NCBI GenBank assembly: GCA_032207245.1 | Contig: CM063505.1 | Location: forward strand, 180,067,558 to 180,131,557 | Length of the DNA stretch: 64,000 nucleotides | Direction of reading: 5' to 3' | From: Pardosa pseudoannulata | Taxonomy: Eukaryota > Arthropoda > Arachnida > Araneae > Lycosidae | In this document: piece by piece, positions 50,823-62,557 of the stretch | Layout of the letters: every line of letters begins with the position of its first letter | Position numbering within the stretch: position 1 is the first letter of the stretch | The notes under the pieces: generated by a model | Database searches by the model: none | What the model was told of the DNA's origin: nothing | What the model saw: only the letters and a program-made list of their open reading frames with translations | Position numbers and translations under genes: made by a program

Positions 50823-51087
50823 AGATGAAATCAAAATTTTAATCCAGGAATTCAAAGCAAATGGTTTTAAGAAGTCATTGGGAGAGCAAGACAAGAATAA
50901 ATCATCAATTTTTGATTATTCAAGATATTTATGACTTCAAGATTCAAACCATTTTTTTTTCATGCTAGTTCACAGAACAAGTTAACTAGGCACATCGATT
51001 TCACGCAATAGGTAAAAACTTTCTCCCTAGCAGCGCTACAAGTCGAGCTAACTAGAGGCGCTACGTTCAACAGAAACTTCTGCACCT

Positions 51088-51230
<143 letters not shown>

Positions 51231-51306
51231 AGGAAAATTCTCAGGGGTTTTCAAAACTTAAATCAAAGGCTAAAAATTCCGGCTTCCTTTTGTATTCCCC
51301 TTTTTA

Positions 51307-51655
51307 ACCCCTAACCTACATTGACCACTGAGGCTACAATTTTACGCCCTCAGGGAAGGAGCCTGACCAATTATAACTTTATATGGTCCTAGCGGACAAT
51401 TTACGAAATTTCTAAACAAGGAGATGCACGATGTCGTTGGTCAGATATTTTTCCCACAGATGTTGACCAAGGTGTTAAGGGTCTTGTACATTTAACTTCA
51501 TGCTAGCTGACTCTACAGTTTGCCCTGTTCCTATAATGAAGTGGGAACCCGTCCTCCAGCGTTATCTTAATAAATGTCTTTAGCTACAACGGTGCCATTT
51601 TTATGACTATGACTGCAACCACCCATCGAGAAGTCTGTCTCATTACATATATATA
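51307..51655. repeat. Interspersed repeat family C, copy 2
   Basis: Same orientation as 26425-26825, with shared blocks over most of its length. Ends at ttacatatatata. No coding content. Confidence 0.8.
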
Positions 51656-53284
51656 TAACAAATAGAAAAAGTGCATATTCGATTGATTTGTAGTATAGAT
51701 AATTTTGCACTTTAGAAGAGTTATATATAGATAACAGATAACAGTCACTCCCACGGTTAACCAAAAATGTTTACAACCGCCGAAACTATGTGGGAGGAGA
51801 GATTCCTATCCACAATCAACAAAAACATTAAAATAATATTACATAAACCAAAAGACTACAGGCAAACAATATTTATACTGTTCTTCAATTATAGACTTAC
51901 AAAAATAAAACAGCAATTTAATAATAACTCATTACACAATTTCACAAAAATACACAATACGCATTTACAATTGCATTTCTAATTACCTCAGTAATTAAAC
52001 CCTAATCAAACACTTAATACTTCACAATTCTAATATAGTAACCAGGTATAATTTTTTTTTCCTTTTCTGATTTAGTTCTTTATATATAATATTAGTGTTA
52101 TACAATACCTTATGTAATTTCATAGACAAATAAATTTTTTCATTTATTAAAATCCACCGAAATTTTAAAATACTCATGGTATTGAAACTTACTACATATA
52201 ACTCTGAAATCATTATGCCGTGAAGTACACGGTATGCACTATTCTGTATTACAAATCAAATACATATTTCATTTCCATTCTTGAATTATTCGTTGCATTT
52301 ATAGTTATACAAATCTATAATAAGTAGAACGTTATCAACATATTAATTAATCGTATTTCTCTCCAAATTGATCCCTAATATAAGTCTATATTTTAAATTA
52401 AAGGGTTAATTTTAGAATTAAATCAGATATTTATATATCTCCAATGTAATGAAGATCTCTACGAGAAAAACACGGAAGTCAATTTAGCTCTCTTACTAAA
52501 GACATAACTTCAAAATTTAGCTTCTAAGTGAAATAAGTTTCAATAGTAAAATTACTTTTTCACTCCATTGTTAAAGAAAATACTTATTAATTAATCTAGC
52601 AGTTTAATAGTTATACATAAAAAGACGGTTTCATTTCAAACTGAAAATTATAGAGATATGTAGGGAATTTCTTTTTATGGGTGAATAAATCCTAGTGATG
52701 CCACACAGTACACAAAATGCTTATTAGAAGTGCTCAAACGGGATCCGAAAGAGAATAATTCGCCTCCTAAGAGAAACAAGAAAAAGTTAAAAATTAATTT
52801 CCCAAAATTCCGTAATTTTTCCTAAAGGGTAGGCTTAAAAGACGATAAAGTAGAATGGTTAAAATTAAGCTTAAAAATTTACAGTCATGCATACCAGAAT
52901 AGATTTCAGTAACATTGTTGTAAAAGTCTGTAAAGAAGTTTTAGAAATCTATCAAATCAATTATCTATCATTTATCTGTCAAACAGAACTAGATAATATG
53001 TATACAATTCAGTAACTTCATTGAGAATGTTTCTATGCCTATTTGTAACGTTAGTTTCGTGTGAACTTTTTTTTCAGCAAGGTTAAACTTATACAATCAT
53101 ATCTACGCTCTTCGTTAAAAGATGGAAGTTTGGGGAATATATCTACAATGAGTAACGAAAAAGAAATAACAAACTGTCTTAACTACACTCGTTTTAAATT
53201 ATCAACTTACTCACGGAGTGTAAATCTAGAAAGTATTGTTATAAATACATTTTCTGTTTATATTATGCATAAATATAAAGTTGT
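51656..53284. other. Gene-free AT-rich DNA
   Basis: Nothing recognised on either strand. Confidence 0.4.
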
Positions 53285-53370
53285 TATTTTTTTAACTAGC
53301 TTATAGCCCGTCATATGACATGATCAGTAAAATTTTTAATTTCTAGAATTGCAAAGGTAATATAAGGCAG

Positions 53371-53437
<67 letters not shown>

Positions 53438-54256
53438 GTTTTTGGGCTGTGAATTATCTGGTACACGCTCAATAATTTGTCTTTACTGACCTCATCTTAG
53501 TTGCTAACTTTAATTTATCTTGTCATATTACGTGATAGGATGGAGAGCAGAGGTTTTAATATTGACAGTGATTATTTAGCGGTATATATGAATGATGTTC
53601 AAAATTGAGCAAATCGATTGCAAACCGTGTGGTTATGTATAAAAAACAAACACACAAACGAACAAACTTTTTAATTTTCAAAGATATATAACTTAAACGC
53701 TAGATATTTATTAGTCCTTGAAATAGACTCCTAGACTTTTATGAAAAGAATTTGTTGTTAATACCGGTGATAAAATTTTCATTGTAACAAAAAATAATCG
53801 ATGATCAAATTTAAAATTATCACATATGTACCTAATCTATTATTTAATACAAATATAAAAGAAAATTATTTACGTAATATCTAAGTTCAGTGATAAAAGT
53901 AAGAAAATAATGCAGCCGATATTTAAATAATTTAAAATAAAAAATAATTAAAGAAATAACGTCATAATGTTAGAAAAAATGTTATTTTTACCTATTTATT
54001 GTGTGATAAATTGATAAATTTGATGTTCTGCTCTTAAACGTGGAAAACAGAGCTTGAAATAATGGCATTAAACACTCGAAAAGGGGGGGAAGGGGTGGAT
54101 TTCGAAAGTTTTCGAACTCGCTTTAAATTTTTCTAACCCTAACTCATCAAAAATACAATATGGATGCCTCTAGGTACTTCCAGGTACAACCGCTTCATAA
54201 ATTCGCGGATATATGGACAGATGGACAGACAACTTTGGCTATTATTATATAGGGGA
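53285..54256. repeat. Interspersed repeat family D, copy 1, with 61-base A-run
   Basis: Starts agcttatagcccgtcatatg and ends ggctattattatatagggg. It matches 56975-59278 in the same orientation, for example gatcagtaaaatttttaatt, acacgctcaataatttgtct, attatttacgtaatatctaa and aaccgcttcataaattcg. An uninterrupted A tract spans 53373-53433. Class unknown. It lacks the insertion present in copy 2. Confidence 0.82.
53373..53433. repeat. 61-base uninterrupted A tract
   Basis: Lies inside repeat D copy 1. It ends aaaagttt, the same 8 bp that is duplicated around the Merlin-like insertion in copy 2. Confidence 0.97.
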
Positions 54257-54344
54257 TGCTGAGAGATCATTCAGAAAGTATGATATGTAGAGAAAACAAG
54301 AGATTCGTCCTCGACTGTGAACTACAGCACCCCCTTTTGCATAC

Positions 54345-54977
54345 ACAGCCATACCTTTAAAAAGCTATGTGAGTTCAAATACCTCGGAACTATTATAAAT
54401 GACCAAATCAATCTGAAAGCCACAATTGCTACCAAAATAAAATCGGATAATAAATGCTCCTTCGAGCTGAAAAAATACTAAGATCCAAACTTATGAACCT
54501 AAAAACGAAACTAAAAATATACAGGACATTCATTCTACCTGTGCTGCTGTATGCTAGCGAGACCTGGACATTAAATTTAAATACCCAGCGAGCCCCGGAG
54601 AATTTTCAGAGAAAAGTATAAAGAACTATCTTTGAGCTTATACAGGAACGAGGTTTCTGGATGACCAGATATAATTTCGATCTATATAGGGTCTACAAAC
54701 AGTCTCAAATTACACTAATCATCCGCAGCAACAGACTTAGATGGCTCGGCCACATCTGGAGAAGCTCTGAGAACAACCCCATCAGAGTATTTACTTTTAA
54801 GAACCCAGAGGAATCTTGTACCTGAAGAAGACCACCAACAAGATGGCTTAATAACGTTGAAAATGACCTCAAAATTTTAGGAATTAAAGACTGGAAGAGA
54901 GTTGCGCTGGACCGCGTGAGTTGGAGGAAGCGTGCTGTTGAGGCAGCTAAGGCCTGCAATAAGTTGTCACGCTATTA
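54345..54977 (+). pseudogene. LINE reverse-transcriptase/C-terminal relic
   Basis: Plus-strand frames give KLCEFKYLGTIIND (54361), then, after a frameshift, IYRTFILPVLLYASETW (54519-54569), RSNRLRWLGHIW (54727-54762), RPPTRWLNNVENDLKILGIK (about 54829-54888) and DRVSWRKRAVEAAKACN, ending in a stop at 54976. These are the post-palm and C-terminal motifs of non-LTR retrotransposon polyproteins. At least three in-frame stops and one frameshift make it dead. The palm domain with its catalytic FADD-type box is absent. The 3' end is aagaagaagaaaaaac. Confidence 0.88.
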
Positions 54978-55065
54978 AAGAAGAAGAAAAAACATGTTTA
55001 AATATTTTCCACACAGGCAAAGACCAGTTTTCTTTTACATTGAGTGCCAAAAGATCTGGTTTCGG

Positions 55066-55160
55066 AATTGGTGGTTTGGTCTAAAGCGTTACGGTCTATA
55101 TTTTTGTTACGCGAGGGCTAGCGAGACCGGGACGTACTGCTAGCAGATTCTGAATTGGAA
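55066..55160 (-). repeat. Truncated SINE (family 1)
   Basis: Plus-strand view: ggtggtttggtctaaagcgt, then cgcgagggctagcgagaccg, ggacgtactgct and gattctgaattgg. The tRNA-like 5' half is missing. Confidence 0.8.
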
Positions 55161-55341
55161 TTCGGCATATGAAGATTGGCATGAGAAATAGAAACAGGAG
55201 ATGAGCATTTAGCATCATCATCAGAATCAGTATATCGCAGTTCTGGATATGAGGAACGAATGCAGTTGCAGTATCAATTATTACATAAATACCTGTATAT
55301 ATGCTTTTAAAGTTTATAAAAAATTATGTTTGGCCGCTAAT

Positions 55342-55367
55342 ATTATATATATATATATATATATATG
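55342..55367. repeat. Short (AT)n tract
   Basis: About 12 AT units. Confidence 0.9.
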
Positions 55368-55695
55368 ACATGCCGTGGTGCAGAGTTAAGGCGAATGGTC
55401 TTCTTGATAATAACAAGTTTATTAAATCATCATTAAAGTAAAACTTGCACCATTTTCACATACTCGTCGAAGACACGCATAGAGTGTTGTTGACACCTCC
55501 ATGTCCACGCGCTGATTGCAACTTATCTGTTTGCAAGCTCATCTAATAGCTCAAAAATGCTTCCGCCTGAGTGGATGATCCTAAAAGCTTACGCGAGCGT
55601 GGATCTTTTTCATTTATTTTTTTATTATAAAAGAGTTTCCTTTTTAAAATCGCTTTTAACTCACGTAATTTCCAACTACCCCTTTTTTAGACCTG

Positions 55696-55699
<4 letters not shown>

Positions 55700-55785
<86 letters not shown>

Positions 55786-55800
55786 TTGTGTGTGTGTGTG
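55700..55800. repeat. (TA)n(TG)n microsatellite
   Basis: About 42 TA units, then a short spacer and about 7 TG units. Confidence 0.97.
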
Positions 55801-55851
55801 GTGCCGGGCACTAGAAGCAACATCATAATTATCTCCTGTCGTGACGTCATT

Positions 55852-56036
55852 TGCCGAACGATGGCCGATTGGTTAGGGCGCTGATCGTCGGTACCGGAGT
55901 TCGTGGGTTCGAATACCGCTATGGCATGGATGTTCGTAGCATTTCGGAATCGCCTTTAAGCAGTAGGTCCCGGTCTCATTAGCCCTCGTGGGCAAAACAG
56001 TAGACCGCAGCGCTCCAAAACCAAACCAAACCAAAC
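55852..56036 (+). repeat. Full-length SINE (family 1) with 12-bp target duplication
   Basis: Flanked by cgtgacgtcatt at 55840-55851 and 56037-56048. Has A-box-like atggccgattggttagggcg and B box gggttcgaata at about 55902-55912. A body with gtagcatttcggaatcgcct and agcagtaggtcccggtctca follows. The 3' tail ccaaaaccaaaccaaaccaa is a (CCAAA)n run. Probably the least eroded copy here. Confidence 0.93.
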
Positions 56037-56321
56037 CGTGACGTCATTCTTCCCCTTACGTCATCCTCCTTTTTTTTTCTGGCAGTTAGACGTGAACAAC
56101 CAGTTCGGGAAGGCAATAAAGAAAATGGATTCTTTTTAAAACAGATGTTAAACTTTTTTATATACAGTTAACTTGTGTATGTTAATACTTGTAACGCATA
56201 TAATCAAGAAATGATATAATACACTTTTGTATCTATTGTTTAGTGTACTTTTGTTCCCGTATTCATTTTGTTAAACTTTCAAGGGCTTTGAAGAATATCT
56301 CCATAAATATATAAACAAATA

Positions 56322-56324
<3 letters not shown>

Positions 56325-56387
<63 letters not shown>
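56325..56387. repeat. (TA)n(TG)n microsatellite
   Basis: About 14 TA units followed by about 17 TG units. Confidence 0.97.
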
Positions 56388-56388
<1 letters not shown>

Positions 56389-56391
<3 letters not shown>

Positions 56392-56974
56392 ATAAAATTC
56401 TATTAAATTAAAATCCTAACTAAAATGTTTTCTGTTTTCCATTGAAAATCTAGATCCCTACTGACAAATTCTAAATTCACATTTTTCATAATAATGGAGG
56501 CGAACACTCATTTCCTGGCACCTTGAATTTAGAATCGCAGCCCCATTGATTCATGTATCCCCCGAATTGTAGAGGTACTATATCTTCTAGAAATAATTAA
56601 AGGGACCTGATTTGTTACCGGAATGACATCATTCATGGAGCCACTCCCCTTCTAATAGTTAATAAAAGGGCTGGCACACTGATTTCGTGGATTTTTTTCT
56701 TTTAAGATCGTGATAAAAAATATTTCTGTGTTTTGTGTTCTTTTTCCCTGCGGGTATTTGTGTGTTTAGTGTCATCTGATGATCTAAATAAAGATTTTTT
56801 TGTAAGTGAGCGTCTGCATCAATCTATTCCTTTAATAATTGCTTTACAGTGATGACTACAGCATTTTTAAATTATGTGGATGTTTTATATACATATATAT
56901 GAGGGTCCTATCTCACCTGACTTCATTTGTACTGTTAGGAACGGTAAACGCAGAGACTAATATTATCCAAGAGC
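56389..56974. other. Gene-free DNA
   Basis: Mixed composition at 56500-56700. No exon or repeat recognised. Confidence 0.35.
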
Positions 56975-59278
56975 ATATAGCCCGTCATATGACGGGATCA
57001 GTAAAATTTTTAATTTTCCTGAATTGTAAACTCTTTTATGAGGCAGTTAAAAGTTTGGCTATTTCCCAGTTCGGGGGGCCCCTGGAACCGAGTTTGGTGG
57101 GGACGCCAAGCGTGGGAGATATCGCCAAATTCTAGAATCCTATTTTCTGGCAAACCTTGCTCTTCTTTTCGGACTCTTCCACCACCCCCTAAAAAAGGTG
57201 GGGGTGTCAATCGGCGCCTTTATTTTAGGGTATTGGGGGAAATGACACGTGATTTGAATATCTGACCCTTATTGGTTCCTGTAACAAACAATATTCCGAG
57301 ACCGCCGAATTTGGATTTTCTAGCGTCCATTTCAAGTCTTTGTACATTTCGGCTGTGCTCTGGAGGTTTGTCCATTTTGCCTGAGCCCTTGTGACATTTT
57401 TTTTCGTTTTTTAAATTTAATACTGGAGCTCAAACCAATACAATTGAGGGCTTGTGGAGCTCAATTAAGAGATCCCTCCGTACCTTTGTGATTTTATGCA
57501 GAGGAAAATGAAAGAAAATCTGCAAGATGCTTTTCAGGATTTTTTAAATCAGATCAAACGTGTATATCCACCAACAACTCAGGATACTTAAATTAGGTTA
57601 GCGCTTTATTTATTTCATATTTTATGCTTAATTTTCGAAGGGTAATAAGTGATGTCATATTTCATATTTATATTTTTTTATTTACTGCGTTTTGAACTTT
57701 TTTATTCAAAGTTGTGTCTTAATTTAATACAAAATGAAGAAGAAATATTTTTAAACTATATTATTTTATAGTGCAATACATTGTTAAAAGTGATACGCTA
57801 AGTAATAAAAGTAATTTTATTTCGACTGTCTACCGTTATTGTTACGGAAGATCAAGGGGAGCTTTACCTCACTTAGATAAGAAAAATCATTTCACTCCCT
57901 TACTTTCTTCAGAACTTTAAGCTAAAAATTTATTATTTATTTTAAACATTTACTCCGTTCTTATATTTTCATTTCAAGCTAATAATTTTGAGAAGTAATT
58001 TGTACTGTACTTTATTACTTTTTAATCTTTTGATAGTTTTAAAATAATTTCATTAAATAACAAACATATTTTATAAATATAGCTGAATATTTTATAAGCA
58101 TAATTGCCTAAATATAACCAACTGATGATTATATTTTGCTTAATTTGCACTTATTGCAAAAATTCTGCACTGTTTAGTTTAATAACCAATACAAAAGCGC
58201 CTTTAAATACATTAAAAACTGAAATTTAAATTTGTATTCATCTTAACATTTTAACAACATCAGAAACCTTTTTTTTCCTCCAAAATACGTTTTGAAAATG
58301 GGTATAAACTTAATACACAAAATGTAAACATCACTTGGCGACAATTTGGCGATCACTTGTACAGATAGCGCCAAAAAACATGGCGGCGGGGCCCCCGGAA
58401 CTGGGAATTTACCAAAAGTTTTTTTTTTTTTTTTTGCTGAGATTTATCTGGCACACGCTCAATAATTTGTTTATCTTCACACTCCTCTAAAGTTTCCCGA
58501 TACTGTGAATACAATTTTAAATCACGTTGAATTAATTTAAAAACGGAATTCAAAGTTTTCTTAACTACGTCGAAATGATCGTTAAATTCTTCCTAATTTT
58601 TTTTTTTTTGCCACAGTAATTAATGGAAGTAAATGAATGAAACTATCGTTTCCACTACCCCTTGGAGGTAGATATGTTGATAGACTTTGTTGTTGATACC
58701 AGTGATACAATTTTCACTGCAACAAAAAATAATCAATGATTAAATTTAAAACTATCACATATGTACCTAATTTATAATTTAAGCCAAATATGAAAGAAAA
58801 TTATTTACGTAATATCTAAGTTTAGTGATAAAACGAAAATTATGCAGACAATATTTAAATAATTTAAAATAAGAAATGATTAAATGAGATGGTTGAAGGA
58901 ATGACGTCATAATGACAGAAAAAAATGTTATTTTTACCTATTTATTATGTGATAAATTGATAAATTTAATCGCCTGCTCAAACCGGAGAAAATAGCGCTT
59001 GAAATAATTGGCATTAAACGCTCGAAATGAGAGGAAGGCGTGGATTTCGAACGTTTTAACAGTATTTTTCTCTGTGATAGGAAGCATATTTATACCAATT
59101 TATTTTAGAATTGAATCGATAGTTTAGGAGAAGATAAACTTTACTCGCTTTAAATTTTGCTAACCCCAACTCATCAAGTATCCAAGATGGCTCCCTCTAT
59201 CTATTCCAGGTCCAACCGCTTCATAAATTCGAGGACAGACGGACAGATAACTTAGGCTATTATTATATAGTAGATTCT
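56975..59278. repeat. Interspersed repeat family D, copy 2, interrupted
   Basis: Starts agcatatagcccgtcatatg and ends ggctattattatatagtag. It is split by the 1357-bp element at 57057-58413. Outside that insertion it parallels 53285-54256 block by block. Confidence 0.82.
57057..58413 (+). mobile_element. Merlin-like DNA transposon nested in repeat D
   Basis: The left terminal repeat ggctatttcccagttcgggg matches the complement of the right end (GGTAAATTCCCAGTTCCGGG). The match continues into GGCCCC. Identical 8-bp flanks aaaagttt lie at 57049-57056 and 58414-58421. A plus-strand frame near 57430-57480 reads NTIEGLWSSIKRSLRTFV, resembling the H-T-N-x-I-E-G-x-W catalytic-end motif of Merlin/IS1016-type transposases. 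The rest of the transposase is lost. TIRs beginning GG and 8-9-bp duplications are typical of Merlin. Confidence 0.78.
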
Positions 59279-59281
59279 CGT

Positions 59282-59721
59282 CCCTTACTAATATAATGCA
59301 TGTAATTCTCCAAATAATTTTACACGATCTCGTTACAGAATTTTCCTATAGCAGAGGAGACTACAAAGTGAATCTATGTATGTGTGTGTTTTTGTATGTT
59401 CTTGCGCACATGTATACATCTGAGGCTTCCCTTACTAATATAATGCATGTAATTCTCCAAATAATTTTACACGATCTCTTTACAGAATTTTCCTATAGCA
59501 GAGGAGACTACAAAGTGAATCTATGTATGTGTGTGTTTTTGTATGTTCTTGCGCACATGTATACATCTGAGGCTTCCCTTACTAATATAATGCATGTAAT
59601 TCTCCAAATAATTTTACACGATCTCTTTACAGAATTTTCCTATAGCAGAGGAGACTACAAAGTGAATCTATGTATGTGTGTGTTTTTGTATGTTCTTGCG
59701 CACATGTATACATCTGAGGCT
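59282..59721 (+). repeat. Three 147-bp tandem units sharing one open frame
   Basis: Units begin at 59282, 59429 and 59576 with cccttactaatataatgcat and end near tctgaggctt. By eye units 2 and 3 are identical, and unit 1 differs at one base in the compared part (gatctcgttac versus gatctctttac). Because 147 is 49 codons, a plus-strand frame (59296-59856, 186 codons) stays open through all three, then adds 44 unrelated codons. The predicted repeat is hydrophobic (LYVLAHMYTSEASLTNI). It abuts the end of repeat D and is more likely part of a dispersed element than a host protein. Confidence 0.9.
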
Positions 59722-60674
59722 AAATACTTTCACAAGCAGAGGAACGTGGTGAAACTGCTGCCGATGCCAAGCGAGAGAAAACTTCTTTTTAGATTGAAAA
59801 AGAGACTCGTGAATGATGTATTCAAATCAGCATTATCTGTACGTAAGCTACTGTAAACGTTGAAAGAAGGATGGTCACTTTGACTCACTATGCCAACAAG
59901 ATAAGAGCGTCAAAAAACTTTTAAGATAACGATAGCACTTCTTAGAAGAGACGGATTACACACACACGTGAACGCCTCACAGATAAACGGAATAAGAAAA
60001 AATTACAAACAGGTAGAGGAGTTAATAAATTTGAATAAAACCCACACAACCGACCGATTAAACGGACTCATGAGTCACAATTATAGGCACCTGCAATTTC
60101 ACTTTAGCTCCAAAAAAAGTCAAGTAAAATCTCGACGTTTCATTTAATGCTCTTAAGTAGTAGGTAACAGGTGACTGCTATTTAGATGAAAAAAAAAGAG
60201 ATTCAGCGAAACTTGTTTTAAGGATATGCAACGAAAAAATGAGCAAGATGGAAGAATGTTCTAAATTACATTGAATTCATTCTTTCCAAAATCTTTTATT
60301 TGATTTGAAAACGTGTTTTCTTAAGAATTTGCATTTTAATTCGAAGTGAAATCCTGTTATTAGATCCCAGCGTCTCTTCCAGAATTTCTATCTTGAGGGA
60401 ATGAGTATCCAAAATGTATATATAAAGTGATTTAAAGGTTGTTATTCCCCAAACAAAGACATTTCCTTCATACGTCGTAGATTTCCATGTTGTTCTCGGC
60501 AAAGTGTCTAGACTTATAAACACTTTGACATATGCTTTAAATTGTTGTTCCTTAATATATGTTTAAAGTAAAGCACTAGATAGTATTATCGCTGACACCA
60601 TAGTTAGACATTGATTAATTTTCCTCTTCAGCTTTATGAGCAATGAACTAAAGGCTACGTAATTATATCAATTG
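59722..60674. other. Gene-free DNA following the tandem units
   Basis: 59722-59856 continues the open frame (NVVKLLPMPSERKLLFRLKK). It has no recognised domain and may be the body of the element that carries the 147-bp unit. The remainder is AT-rich with nothing recognised. Confidence 0.35.
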
Positions 60675-60776
60675 CTAACAAGCAGAGCCGTAACTAGGTC
60701 CTTTAGCGCCCTTGGCAAAAAACTGGTCTGCACCCCTGCCACCAACTATAGTGATAAAATATATAAACATGTTTTA

Positions 60777-60785
60777 TACACACAC

Positions 60786-60876
<91 letters not shown>
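60777..60876. repeat. (CA/TACA)n(TA)n(TG)n compound microsatellite
   Basis: CA and TACA units, then about 28 TA units, then about 12 TG units. CA and TG arms are complementary around the TA core. Confidence 0.95.
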
Positions 60877-61125
60877 CACGCTTCGCGTTTCCACGCCACA
60901 GGTTCGAGGTTCTATCCACGGGCTGGGCAAGTTTGACTCAGCCTTTCATCCCTTCAGTGGGTAGAGAAACTGGGGACCAAGCATGCTTGGAAACTAAACA
61001 CTGGGGGTTCCGCGTAAGGCTGACCACCTAACCGGAGCATATGCTTCTCACCCCAGGGTCCTTGGTCTAGAAAACGGAGCTTGGAACCGTAGGCTTTGGC
61101 CACCTAGGGGATGTTGCGCCGAGGA

Positions 61126-61129
<4 letters not shown>
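60877..61129 (+). repeat. SINE-like block inserted in family B copy 2
   Basis: Contains a B-box-like ggttcgaggttc at about 60901-60912. Then come gggcaagtttgactcagcct and ttcatcccttcagtgggtag, a phrase resembling the conserved central domain of some invertebrate SINE superfamilies. Bracketed by TA-rich microsatellites on both sides. No A box is visible, so the head may be lost. Family membership is from memory and uncertain. Confidence 0.55.

Positions 61130-61180
<51 letters not shown>
61130..61180. repeat. (AT)n microsatellite
   Basis: About 25 AT units at the 3' edge of the SINE-like block. Confidence 0.95.
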
Positions 61181-61184
<4 letters not shown>

Positions 61185-61714
61185 AATGAACTCATAAAAT
61201 ATGTTGTTAATTCTTAAAACGTTCCTAGAATATTAATTTTAATTTTTTTTCTTTTTTTTCTTCTATTTTTCACTTAAAAATATTTTTGAACACTTTGGGG
61301 GTATTATTTAGCTGATTAACTGAATAGTTTATTTGAGGGACTATTTTTTATTTAGACATTGGATTTTCGTAAAAAATTGGCAAATTTCTAAATGTAAATT
61401 TAGTTTTAATAACTTTAATAAATTCAAAATTTAAAATTCGGAATAATATTAAGGTATATTAGTGTTTGGTAAACATTTTGTTAAAATTTATAATAGGTTT
61501 AGTCTCTAGAAGCATCTTAAAAAATAAGAAAATTTATAAAAAAAAAAAAAAAAATTCTAAACACATTGGATTTTATAATAAGAAAAGTTAAGGGCGACTC
61601 TCTCTTATTGGCCTTTTACAGACCTCCTTTTCTTCACAGTGCGACGCATCTAAGACTGATGAGCCCATGGCAAATGCCACCTTTGCCACGGCCTAGCACG
61701 GCCCTGCTAACAAG

Positions 61715-62112
61715 ATAGTCAGCCATTCTCTTCTAATTAAATATATGTTTAAATAATTTGATTTATTTAGTGTTATAGTAATTATATGTTTAAAAATTTT
61801 AAAAAAGAAAAAATAATTAACTCCTAAAAGGCATTAGAGGCCGCTTAGCTCCCATGTCTGCGTCACTCTTAGGAGTATAAACTTTTGGTGCAATCGAAAA
61901 TTTACAAAACTATTGGTGCAATAGAACATTTATAAAATGTATATTTATTAAAATATATTTACGCAATGTGTATGTAATTAAGCTGTGTTGCTCGGTAATA
62001 TAAAACCCAACGAAAATAAATCTTTTCTCACTGATTTCCAGAAATTAAAATGGATCTTAACTATCACTTTACTTATATACACAATATGAAAGTAGTTATA
62101 AAAATGTAACGT
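61715..62112. other. Gene-free AT-rich DNA
   Basis: Nothing recognised. Confidence 0.35.
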
Positions 62113-62186
62113 GAACCAAAGATGATCGAACCCACGGCAACCGCGTTATTAGAAAGACGCTCAAAACAACTGAGCCAATGGGATAG
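62113..62186 (-). pseudogene. tRNA-Ile(AAU)-like pseudogene or SINE head
   Basis: Minus strand reads tatcccattggctcagttg, with A box TGGCTCAGTTG, and a seven-base anticodon loop CTAATAA giving anticodon AAU (62148-62150). B box GGTTCGATC is at 62124-62132. The order and spacing match eukaryotic tRNA-Ile(AAU). The acceptor stem does not pair well (TATCCCA versus TTTGGTT-like) and the anticodon stem is broken, so it is not a working tRNA. Confidence 0.6.
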
Positions 62187-62557
62187 GGGCAATGCAGTAA
62201 GAAATTCTGTAAGGACCTTTAAATATCTTTTAGAGGTACGGAGTCGTTGTACTTTAGTGTGTTTACTTTTAACTTGTCCTGAAGAATCTGCAATACAAAA
62301 TTGAAGGCATGGATAATTAAAAAAAAATAATAATCTTAAAAAATGCTAAATTTAATATCTGTGTTAAAATAATGCTAACTCAAAGAATAGTCCCATACAG
62401 CATGCATACTTGCAGCAAGTTTGATTTTTTCTGGATAATATCTTGTCATACCAAATTTGACCCGACAAACAGGCAAGCCAAACTCCTGAAAGTTAGACGG
62501 AGCATAAAACGACCACTCGAGGGCTCCGGAGCGGAGCCATTTAAAATTTGTCTTCAA

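Larger units (their letters stand above)
60683..61706. mobile_element. hAT-like element family B, copy 2, with nested insertion
   Basis: Left end cagagccgtaactagg and right end cctagcacggccctg. Flanked by identical ctaacaag at 60675-60682 and 61707-61714. It shares the ends and the interior (atgaactc, gttaattcttaaaa, ctgaatagtttattt, caaatgccacctttgccac) with 36685-37358. It is interrupted at about 60777-61181 by microsatellites and a SINE-like block absent from copy 1. Confidence 0.88.

Noticed and set aside
54705..54959. 84-codon minus-strand open frame
   Set aside because: Antisense shadow of the LINE C-terminal region read on the plus strand.
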